Assembly: GCA_003567495.1 (NCBI GenBank)
Contig: PWZK01000204.1
Location: 1-5,233 of the forward strand
From: Candidatus Brocadiaceae bacterium
GTDB taxonomy: Bacteria; Planctomycetota; Brocadiia; SM23-32
Direction of reading: 5' to 3'
Length of the DNA stretch: 5,233 nucleotides
Part shown: in pieces, positions 1 through 5,227 of the stretch
Layout of the letters: each line of letters begins with the position of its first letter
How positions within the stretch are numbered: the first letter of the stretch is position 1
Translations under genes and position numbers: made by a program
Notes under the pieces: model-generated
Database searches by the model: none
Told to the model about the DNA's origin: nothing
Seen by the model: the letters and a program-made list of their open reading frames with translations, nothing else

Positions 1-86
1 AAAAACTTTTCTTTTTATACGACAGAGTTTTTTGCTAAGCTTTTTCCAAAAAAAGCGTCGGCGCTTGCCTTTCGCGCAGCTGCACC

Positions 87-107
87 GCCTGCCTGCTGCA
101 GGCAGGC
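87..107. repeat. 21-nt palindromic repeat, copy 1
   Basis: GCCTGCCTGC (87-96) and its exact reverse complement GCAGGCAGGC (98-107) flank a single central T. The identical 21-mer occurs in reverse orientation at 4993-5013. Perfect copies in both flanks suggest a REP-like dispersed genomic element. Confidence 0.8.
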
Positions 108-138
108 TGGAAACGCGTGAATAAGCGGGTTAGGTGCT

Positions 139-166
139 GTACATCGACAAAGAATTGTCGATGTAC
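139..166. repeat. Perfect 12-bp inverted repeat with AGAA loop
   Basis: GTACATCGACAA (139-150) pairs without mismatch with TTGTCGATGTAC (155-166) around the tetraloop AGAA. No T-run follows on either strand, so it is not a standard intrinsic terminator. It could be a dispersed repeat unit or a protein-binding or RNA-stability element. Confidence 0.65.
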
Positions 167-177
167 GAAAAAGACAA

Positions 178-213
178 ATATCCGATATCCAATGATCAAT
201 ATCCAATGTCCAA
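178..213. repeat. Reiterated ATATCCAATG motif (short dispersed repeat)
   Basis: ATATCC (178-183) is followed by two exact ATATCCAATG copies (185-194 and 199-208) spaced 14 nt apart, ending in CCAATGTCCAA (203-213). The last 11-mer recurs at 5046-5056, which argues for a dispersed intergenic repeat rather than chance. Confidence 0.6.
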
Positions 214-228
214 GGAACGACCGAAGTA

Positions 229-247
229 AGCGCTGAAATCGCGATAT
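229..247. repeat. AGC-R-CTGAAA hairpin repeat, copy 1
   Basis: AGCGCTGAAATCGCGATAT matches 5209-5227 at 15 of 19 positions. The left arm GCGC and right arm TCGC can form three of four pairs around a TGAAA loop. Confidence 0.5.
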
Positions 248-255
248 GTTATAGC

Positions 256-301
256 CTATGGCGGAGCGCAGGCCCGGAATGGGGCCGAAGCGAAGCCATA
301 G
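256..301. repeat. Nested hairpin upstream of ptsI
   Basis: CTATGGC (256-262) pairs with GCCATAG (295-301), and inside it GGCCC (271-275) pairs with GGGCC (282-286), leaving an 8 by 8 internal loop. It lies about 100 nt before the ptsI start and could be part of its 5' leader if transcription starts further left, or another repeat unit. Confidence 0.45.
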
Positions 302-337
302 AGTAGGTGGGCGCGCACAAAAAAAGATTTAACAATG

Positions 338-384
338 AAAGCCGGGAGTTTAAATTCCTCATTCCAGATCCCGGCTTTTCCGGG
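338..384 (+). promoter_or_regulatory. Leader hairpin before ptsI with a competing stem (possible attenuator)
   Basis: AAAGCCGGGA (338-347) pairs perfectly with TCCCGGCTTT (369-378) across a 21-nt loop and runs into a short TTTT (376-379), giving an intrinsic-terminator-like shape. Part of the right arm, CCCGG (370-374), can instead pair with CCGGG (380-384) around a CTTTT loop, so the two structures exclude each other. The Shine-Dalgarno begins 3 nt later, at 387. CCTC (357-360), in the loop of the long stem, could weakly contact GAGG of the Shine-Dalgarno. The pairing is seen directly; a role in termination or translation control is inference, and the U-tract is short. It could also simply terminate transcription entering from the left. 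Confidence 0.4.
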
Positions 385-386
385 TC

Positions 387-392
387 AGGAGG
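387..392 (+). promoter_or_regulatory. Shine-Dalgarno of ptsI
   Basis: A full AGGAGG lies 8 nt before ATG 401. It decides the ptsI start in favour of 401 over the in-frame ATG at 335, which has only an A-rich stretch before it. Confidence 0.85.
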
Positions 393-400
393 CATCATTA

Positions 401-2182
401 ATGAACAACAGAACAAAATCAGTATATCGGGGCACGCCGGTAGCCGGCGGTATAGCCACCGGACCTGCAAGTATAGTCGATACCGCCCATTTCCCTACAG
501 TAGTGCCGCGCCACAACGTTCCGAGCGAGGACCTGGGGCGGGAGGTGAAAAGATTTCGCAGCGCCTGCAAAAAAGCCAGGGCGGAACTGGAAAGTCTGAT
601 TGAGCGCGTAGAGCGTGATGTCGGTCGCCGTGAGGCAAACCTCTTACGCCCCCAAATAATGATGGTGGAAGACCCGACGCTGGTGTCAGAAGTGGAAGAG
701 CAGATTATCGAGGAAAACAAAAACTGCGAGGCCGCGGTTGCCGATGTAATAGAACGTTTTGAAAAGATGATGAGTTCACTACAGGACAATTATCTTCGGG
801 AGCGAAGCACCGACATTCGCGATGCCGGGCGGCGGATCCTCTCTCATCTGCTATTTGTTGACGGACGGTTTGAATTGGACTCAGACCAGCCCGTAGTGGT
901 CGTATCAACACACCTTACCCCTTCTCTGACCGTTCATCTGGAACGCGAGAATGTGCTTGCGTTTGCTACGGAAAAAGGAGGCTATAACTCTCATGCTGCG
1001 ATACTGGCGCGCTCGCTTGGAATACCCGCCGTTACCGGTCTTGAAAATATCAGTAGCGAAGTGACGCCGGGCGCACTGCTGATTGTTGACGGCATCGAAG
1101 GATGTGTGATAGCGGGTGCGGATGAGGAAACGCTTAAAGAATACGAGCACAAAGCACATCGCTTCCACGAGGAAGAAGATGCCGTAATATCGCATGTCGG
1201 GGAGCCTTCCGAAACAAATGACGGACGCCACGTGAGCATAAAAGCCAACGTGGGCCGAAAAAAAGACATAAAAAAAGCCATACAATACCAGGCCGAGGGC
1301 GTCGGGCTTTACCGCACGGAATTCACCTACATGTCAGGCAATACCATTCCCGAGGAAGACGCTCTTGCAGATGAATACGGCGAAGTTGCACGACATTTCG
1401 CCAAGCAGGGCGTAGCCTTGCGCATACTTGACATAGGCGGAGACAAATTCCCTCCTTCGATACCGCTTGCCCATGAGGAGAATCCTTTCATAGGGCAACG
1501 GGGCCTGCGGCTTATGCTTGAACACGTGAAGGACCTCATGCTGCCGCAGCTGAAAGCTATTATTCGTGCAAGCGCATATGGAAAAGTGGCGGTTCTCTAT
1601 CCCATGGTTACGTGTGTGGAGGATCTGGAAGCTGCAAGGGAGCTTTTCGGGCGTGCCGAAGCAGAGGTCTTGAAGGAAGGGTATAAGATAACGAAAAACA
1701 TACCACAGGGCAGTATGGTGGAAGTGCCCTCCTGTATACCGGTTTTGGAGGAGCTGCTGGAACTGTCTGATTTTATCGCTGTAGGAACGAACGATCTGGT
1801 GCAATATCTGCTTGCAGCAGACAGAAACTCTGCACGCATGGTCGATGCCTACGATCCGTATCACCCGGCCGTTTTAAGAGTACTCGCCGAAATTGCACGC
1901 AAGGCTAACGCAAAAGGCAAGCCCGCAAGTATCTGCGGCGAAATGGGGGGCGATGTTTCGCTGCTGCCGGCATTCCTCGGATTGGGTTTTTTCAGTTTCA
2001 GCGTAAACGTGCAGTCCATCCCGTATCTCAGAGAAGCCGTGCGCAGTCTTACAATAGAAGAGTGCGAAGAGCTTGCCGGCCGGGTGCTGAAGGCGAAACA
2101 CAGCAGTGATATAAAGAATCTTGTCGAAGAATTTCGCCACTCACGAGACTACGACCAGGAGCTGAAGGCTGTGGGACAGTAA
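401..2182 (+). CDS. ptsI: Phosphoenolpyruvate-protein phosphotransferase (PTS enzyme I)
   Basis: Cytosolic first enzyme of the PEP:sugar phosphotransferase system: it autophosphorylates on histidine with PEP, releases pyruvate and passes the phosphate to HPr. The 593-residue product carries the whole enzyme I architecture. An N-terminal HPr-binding/helical region covers about 8-150. The swivelling phosphohistidine domain has GGYNSHAAILARS, with the predicted active His at 198. The PEP-binding barrel spans about 255-545, with GLYRTEF (Arg305), LRILDIGGDK (343-349), NPFIGQRGLR, MVEVP (Glu441), GTNDL (Asp465) and ICGEMGGD (predicted catalytic Cys512). Length is close to the usual ~575. ATG 401 is chosen because AGGAGG lies 8 nt upstream and the protein then begins just before the conserved RGTPVAGG segment; an in-frame ATG at 335 would add 22 residues from within a leader hairpin. 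No GAF domain is present, so it is not a typical PtsP, although NSHAAI recalls that branch. No HPr or EII gene is visible nearby. The enzyme I call is firm; the sugar or regulatory pathway is unknown. Confidence 0.96.
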   Translation: MNNRTKSVYRGTPVAGGIATGPASIVDTAHFPTVVPRHNVPSEDLGREVKRFRSACKKARAELESLIERVERDVGRREANLLRPQIMMVEDPTLVSEVEEQIIEENKNCEAAVADVIERFEKMMSSLQDNYLRERSTDIRDAGRRILSHLLFVDGRFELDSDQPVVVVSTHLTPSLTVHLERENVLAFATEKGGYNSHAAILARSLGIPAVTGLENISSEVTPGALLIVDGIEGCVIAGADEETLKEYEHKAHRFHEEEDAVISHVGEPSETNDGRHVSIKANVGRKKDIKKAIQYQAEGVGLYRTEFTYMSGNTIPEEDALADEYGEVARHFAKQGVALRILDIGGDKFPPSIPLAHEENPFIGQRGLRLMLEHVKDLMLPQLKAIIRASAYGKVAVLYPMVTCVEDLEAARELFGRAEAEVLKEGYKITKNIPQGSMVEVPSCIPVLEELLELSDFIAVGTNDLVQYLLAADRNSARMVDAYDPYHPAVLRVLAEIARKANAKGKPASICGEMGGDVSLLPAFLGLGFFSFSVNVQSIPYLREAVRSLTIEECEELAGRVLKAKHSSDIKNLVEEFRHSRDYDQELKAVGQ

Positions 2183-2211
2183 TCCGCATATTTAACACAA
2201 AACAAAATATC

Positions 2212-2216
2212 AGGGA
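2212..2216 (+). promoter_or_regulatory. Shine-Dalgarno of pdxB
   Basis: AGGGA lies 5 nt before ATG 2222 and only 2 nt before ATG 2219, which favours the second of two adjacent start codons. Confidence 0.6.
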
Positions 2217-2221
2217 AAATG

Positions 2222-3385
2222 ATGAAAATCGTCGCCGATGAAAACATACCGAGGGTTAAAGATGTATTCGGCACACTTGGCGAAGTTGTTGTGCTTTCGG
2301 GACGCGAGATCGACGCCAAACACGTAAAGAAAGCAGACGTCCTCCTTGTAAGGTCGGTCACGCGCGTTGATGAGGAACTGCTTTCGGGCTCCCGCGTACG
2401 CTTTGCAGGCACAGCTACAATAGGTGTCGACCATGTGGATATTGATTATCTCGACTCCGCCGGGATACGATTTGCCGCCGCGCCGGGCTCAAACGCCAAT
2501 TCTGTGGCCGAGTACATAATCGCCGCACTGCTGACCACTTCACTGAGAAAGGATGAGCCCCCGGATGGCCGCTCGATCGGGGTAATAGGCGTGGGCAACG
2601 TGGGCGGCAAGGTCGTTGAAAAAGCCGCTGCACTCGGGATGAAAGTGGTAAAAAACGACCCCCCACTCGCCCGCAGGCACGCCGATGCATTTTTCCGGCC
2701 GCTCGGGGAGGCGCAGAAGTGCGATTACGTCACTTTGCACGTTCCACTGGAAACGGGCGGTACGGATCCTACATACCACATGGTTGACGAGGCTTTCCTG
2801 GAAGCTATGCGGCAGGATGCAGTCCTGCTTAATACTTCGCGCGGTGCGGTAATCGATGAATCCGCACTCAAATCCGCTTTGGAAAGAAAGCGTATAGGTG
2901 GCGCCGTGCTGGATGTGTGGGAGAATGAACCTTCCATAGATGCAGAACTTGCAGAGCCCGCCGATATCGCAACGCCGCATATCGCAGGTTATTCGCTCGA
3001 CGGTAAATTTGCCGGCGTAAAGATGCTTTACAAAGAATTGTGTGATTTCCTGCATGTAAAACCACAAATTGATGTAGACGCGCTGAAACCCCCGCCCGAG
3101 ATAAAACAAGTGGTCGTAGAGGACGCGCCAGACAGGCTTCGGTGCCTGCAAAAGACGGTTAAAAGTATCTACGATATTGAGGAAGACGACCGGAAGTTCA
3201 GGAAGATGCTATCGCTCCCGGGCCCGGAGCGCGCGAGCCGTTTTAGCGAGCTGCGAAAAAATTATCCCGTCCGGCGGGAATTCTACACGGCCGGTGCAGT
3301 GCCTGGACGCAATTTGGATCGGGAAATCCGGGGCGAATTAAGCCGAGTTCTCGTGGCATTGGGCTTTAGCTCGCATATTTCATAA
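2222..3385 (+). CDS. pdxB: 4-phosphoerythronate dehydrogenase PdxB
   Basis: Oxidises 4-phospho-D-erythronate to 2-oxo-3-hydroxy-4-phosphobutanoate in the DXP-dependent pyridoxal 5'-phosphate pathway; the known family keeps NAD tightly bound and reoxidises it with 2-oxo acids. The 387-residue product starts MKIVADENIP, as PdxB proteins do. It has RSVTRVDEELL and GTATIGVDHVD in the substrate domain, a Rossmann GVGNVG at 123-128 with a DPP cofactor-loop Asp at 146, and the D-2-hydroxyacid dehydrogenase triad: Arg207 (TSRGAVID), Glu236 (DVWENEP) and His253 (TPHIAGYSLDGK). Residues about 285-380 match the PdxB-specific C-terminal dimerisation domain (IYDIEEDDRKFRKM, LRKNYPVRREF), which separates it from generic SerA-like dehydrogenases. 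Two adjacent ATGs exist, at 2219 and 2222. The second is preferred because AGGGA then sits 5 nt away rather than 2. The gene begins 39 nt after ptsI and its stop abuts the next start, so it is probably mid-operon. No erythrose-4-phosphate dehydrogenase or serC gene is visible. Confidence 0.95.
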   Translation: MKIVADENIPRVKDVFGTLGEVVVLSGREIDAKHVKKADVLLVRSVTRVDEELLSGSRVRFAGTATIGVDHVDIDYLDSAGIRFAAAPGSNANSVAEYIIAALLTTSLRKDEPPDGRSIGVIGVGNVGGKVVEKAAALGMKVVKNDPPLARRHADAFFRPLGEAQKCDYVTLHVPLETGGTDPTYHMVDEAFLEAMRQDAVLLNTSRGAVIDESALKSALERKRIGGAVLDVWENEPSIDAELAEPADIATPHIAGYSLDGKFAGVKMLYKELCDFLHVKPQIDVDALKPPPEIKQVVVEDAPDRLRCLQKTVKSIYDIEEDDRKFRKMLSLPGPERASRFSELRKNYPVRREFYTAGAVPGRNLDREIRGELSRVLVALGFSSHIS

Positions 3386-4873
3386 ATGAACGACGACAAA
3401 CTCAACGTAGCAATAGTGCATTATCACATGCGCACCGGAGGTGTGAGGAGTGTTATTGACAACACTCTTCTGTCGCTTGAGGGCAGCGGCGTGAATCTCG
3501 CTGTTATTGCTGGAGAGGACGCCGATTCCGAAAACGCCCCAAAACTGCCCTGCCGCACGCCATTGGGCATCGTAGAGGGTCTGAAATACGGGAATGACCT
3601 TTGCGCAGGCTCCGGGACGGATCTGACAAAAGAGTTGCAACTTGCGGCCCGCCGGTTGCTTGGAGCGGCGCCCGACCTCTGGCATTTTCATAATCACTGC
3701 CTGGGCAAAAATCCGGCCCTGCCCCCGGCAGTCAGAAAGATCGCTGAAGACGGGGCTCCCGTTCTGCTGCAGATACACGATTTTGCCGAAGACGGGCGCC
3801 CCGGGCTATACAATCGGATGTTGAAGAATATAGGCCAAAATGATTTTGCAAAATTGGGACACCATATTTACCCTGCCGCCGATCATGTGCATTACGCACT
3901 TATCAACAAAAGAGACGTGGGGTTCGTAGCCGGCGCCGGAAATTGCGGGAATAACACGCACCATCTGCCCAATCCGGTGAGTATGAACGCCCACGCTGAT
4001 TTTCCAGGGCCGGAAGCTAATGCGGCACAATCGAACCGGATAATTTACCCCACCAGGGGCATAAGGCGCAAAAACGTGGGCGAAATCTTGCTCTGGGCCG
4101 CAGTCGCCGGTGAAGATCTGAGATTCGCCCTGACGCGCGCACCAAAAAACCCCGAACAGCAGGACGCCTATAAAAGATGGAAAAAACTGGCAGAAGAACT
4201 TGAGCTTCCGGTATGTTTTGAGCTTGGCGAGATCCCGGGAGTAAGCTACGAATCGCTCATCTCATGCGCTCACAGCATAATCACGACAAGCGTTGCCGAA
4301 GGGTTCGGACTTTGCTTCCTGGAACCCTTCCTTGCAAGAAAATCCATATCAGGTCGCCGGCTGCCGGAGGTAACCGAAGATTTTGCGTCAAACGGCATAG
4401 AACTGACCAACCTATATGAAAAACTGCTGGTTCCGGTCGACCTTGTCGGCAGAGAAAAACTAAAAGAACGTCTGCAAAACGGACTCAAGAGGTTTTACAG
4501 CAGTTACGGTATTGAGCTTACACCTGACATAGTCGATTCTGTGGAGAACAGTTTTTTCCTGAAAGATACGGTTGATTTCGGACGGCTTGACGAGCCTCTG
4601 CAGGAAAAGGTGGTGCGGCATATGAAAGAAAATAAATTTGACAGGAATCTGCTTGACCCCGCCCGATTGCTTCTGTCGCGCAGGGAAACCGTGGAGAAAA
4701 ACAAGGGGATAATAGAAGAAAACTATAACCTTGACAGCTACGGCGCCCGCCTCATGGACATATACTGCAGAGTTGCCGGATCCAAAACAAAGAGGCGCGT
4801 CGGTTCGCTCTCCGGGCGGCGGTTACTCGATTTTTTCCTAGCGCCCGAGCGCTTTTCACTTCTGAGAGCTTAG
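3386..4873 (+). CDS. GT4-like family glycosyltransferase (GT-B fold), acceptor unknown
   Basis: Predicted cytosolic retaining glycosyltransferase using a nucleotide-sugar donor; donor and acceptor cannot be read from the sequence. The 495-residue product has two Rossmann-like halves. The N-terminal half opens with NVAIVHYHMRTGGV (GGV glycine loop at 18-20), followed by DLWHFHNH (97-104) and a QIHDF strand end (129-133). The C-terminal half has YPTRGIRRKN, with the expected donor-phosphate Arg224 and Lys229, then SVAEGFGLCFLE, an exact E-x7-E motif (Glu305, Glu313). The usual GG-x-PEV loop is replaced by GRRLPEVTEDF (323-333). About 160 residues follow, longer than a minimal GT4 tail, ending near NLDSYGARLMDIY (448-460), which resembles the closing GT4 helix. 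No signal peptide or membrane segment is seen. The ATG directly follows the pdxB TAA with no recognisable Shine-Dalgarno, implying coupled translation. The fold is confident; the assignment to GT4 is likely; the product could serve a compatible solute, glycoconjugate or storage sugar. Confidence 0.85.
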   Translation: MNDDKLNVAIVHYHMRTGGVRSVIDNTLLSLEGSGVNLAVIAGEDADSENAPKLPCRTPLGIVEGLKYGNDLCAGSGTDLTKELQLAARRLLGAAPDLWHFHNHCLGKNPALPPAVRKIAEDGAPVLLQIHDFAEDGRPGLYNRMLKNIGQNDFAKLGHHIYPAADHVHYALINKRDVGFVAGAGNCGNNTHHLPNPVSMNAHADFPGPEANAAQSNRIIYPTRGIRRKNVGEILLWAAVAGEDLRFALTRAPKNPEQQDAYKRWKKLAEELELPVCFELGEIPGVSYESLISCAHSIITTSVAEGFGLCFLEPFLARKSISGRRLPEVTEDFASNGIELTNLYEKLLVPVDLVGREKLKERLQNGLKRFYSSYGIELTPDIVDSVENSFFLKDTVDFGRLDEPLQEKVVRHMKENKFDRNLLDPARLLLSRRETVEKNKGIIEENYNLDSYGARLMDIYCRVAGSKTKRRVGSLSGRRLLDFFLAPERFSLLRA

Positions 4874-4880
4874 TGCTTAG

Positions 4881-4915
4881 TTTCATAAATAGCCCCCTCG
4901 CGTTGGTTTATGAAA
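4881..4915 (+). repeat. 9-bp AT-rich inverted repeat after the glycosyltransferase
   Basis: TTTCATAAA (4881-4889) pairs exactly with TTTATGAAA (4907-4915) over a 17-nt loop, 7 nt past the stop codon. It is AT-rich with no U-tract beyond it, so termination is doubtful; it may protect the mRNA 3' end. Confidence 0.4.
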
Positions 4916-4918
4916 TAT

Positions 4919-4936
4919 GCGGGCGGGGACGCCCGC
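4919..4936. repeat. 7-bp GC-rich hairpin
   Basis: GCGGGCG (4919-4925) pairs with CGCCCGC (4930-4936) around GGGA. It is very stable for its size and follows the previous stem after 3 nt. No T-run follows. Confidence 0.5.
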
Positions 4937-4960
4937 GTTCCCGGCAACGGCAACCGTACG

Positions 4961-4988
4961 CATTTTCAGAGACTTCGCTCTGAAAATG
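4961..4988. repeat. 11-bp perfect hairpin
   Basis: CATTTTCAGAG (4961-4971) pairs without mismatch with CTCTGAAAATG (4978-4988) around ACTTCG. GC-rich sequence follows on both strands, so it lacks a terminator U-tract. Confidence 0.55.
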
Positions 4989-4992
4989 GGGC

Positions 4993-5013
4993 GCCTGCCT
5001 GCAGCAGGCAGGC
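4993..5013. repeat. 21-nt palindromic repeat, copy 2
   Basis: GCCTGCCTGC (4993-5002), central A, then GCAGGCAGGC (5004-5013): the exact reverse complement of 87-107. It is nested between GCGCC (4991-4995, overlapping the left arm) and GGCGC (5018-5022), which could alternatively pair as an outer stem. Confidence 0.8.
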
Positions 5014-5045
5014 CTTCGGCGCAGTTTGCAGATACGGATAGATAC

Positions 5046-5056
5046 CCAATGTCCAA
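5046..5056. repeat. Second copy of the CCAATGTCCAA motif
   Basis: Exact 11-nt match, same strand, to 203-213 in the left flank, embedded in a similar context of TA/CC-rich short repeats. It follows the 21-nt palindrome here as it does on the left. Confidence 0.5.
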
Positions 5057-5066
5057 TTTCCAGGTT

Positions 5067-5097
5067 AAGAGGGCGGCATTTTCTGCTCGCCTTCTTT
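5067..5097 (+). terminator. Weak candidate terminator
   Basis: AAGAGGGCG (5067-5075) pairs with CGCCTTCTT (5088-5096) with one G-U pair, leading into TTT (5095-5097). It is the nearest thing to an intrinsic terminator downstream of the operon but sits about 200 nt past the last stop, and the U-tract is interrupted. Confidence 0.25.
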
Positions 5098-5109
5098 GAA
5101 AACACAGCA

Positions 5110-5142
5110 GCTTTTAGCGCCTGCGGCGCGGCATGCTAAAGC
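5110..5142. repeat. Stem-loop with competing inner GCGCC hairpin
   Basis: GCTTTTAGC (5110-5118) pairs with GCTAAAGC (5135-5142) with one bulged T. An alternative inner stem pairs GCGCC (5117-5121) with GGCGC (5125-5129) around TGC. Confidence 0.4.
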
Positions 5143-5187
5143 CTGTGACGGCGCGAAAGTCCGGCAGGACTGAAGCAGAGTCACAGG
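5142..5187. repeat. Two-tier stem-loop
   Basis: CCTGTGAC (5142-5149) pairs exactly with GTCACAGG (5180-5187), enclosing a second hairpin AGTCC (5158-5162)/GGACT (5167-5171) with a GGCA loop. It may be a repeat or a structured leader for a gene beyond the window. Confidence 0.45.
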
Positions 5188-5208
5188 ACACGCCGCACGC
5201 CGCAATCG

Positions 5209-5227
5209 AGCACTGAAAGTGCGGTAT
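5209..5227. repeat. AGC-R-CTGAAA hairpin repeat, copy 2
   Basis: AGCACTGAAAGTGCGGTAT forms a perfect GCAC/GTGC stem around the same TGAAA loop as copy 1. Relative to copy 1, one stem pair changes from G:C to A:T on both sides. A TATAAT hexamer (5225-5230) overlaps the right edge but has no matching -35. Confidence 0.5.

Larger units (their letters stand above)
1..400. other. Left non-coding flank, repeat-rich
   Basis: No credible gene is seen. Reading frames on either strand here are short, run through the repeats and match no family I recognise. The first 80 bases are A/T-rich runs followed by GC-rich sequence; beyond them the region is a mosaic of inverted and dispersed repeats described separately. 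No convincing -35/-10 pair for the ptsI transcript was found, although a promoter presumably lies here or further upstream. Confidence 0.7.

Noticed and set aside
48..66. Minus-strand terminator-like stem AAGCG/CGCTT with seven Ts
   Set aside because: The stem is only 5 bp and no minus-strand gene ends nearby for it to terminate.
15..206. 63-codon minus-strand frame
   Set aside because: It runs entirely through the ATATCCAATG, 12-bp hairpin and 21-nt palindrome repeats, lacks a ribosome site and resembles no protein family; it is a repeat-derived translation.
335..400. Upstream in-frame ATG extending enzyme I by 22 residues
   Set aside because: The extension encodes no conserved residues, lies in the leader hairpin and lacks a Shine-Dalgarno, whereas ATG 401 has a perfect one.
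385..3778. Long antisense frames across ptsI, pdxB and the glycosyltransferase start
   Set aside because: They mirror the strongly supported sense genes, lack recognisable domains and are explained as codon-bias shadows.
87..5013. Palindrome pair as terminal inverted repeats of a transposon carrying the three genes
   Set aside because: The copies are REP-like palindromes, no transposase is present, no target-site duplication was seen and the genes are housekeeping types.
4917..5099. 60-codon plus-strand frame after the glycosyltransferase, and an antisense one at 4908-5105
   Set aside because: Both translate successive hairpins and palindromes, with no ribosome site and no recognisable domain.
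5156..5187. GAAAGTCCGG resembling the conserved core of RNase P RNA
   Set aside because: The bases that follow fold back as AGTCC/GGACT and do not continue into the expected RNase P sequence; the shared string is short.
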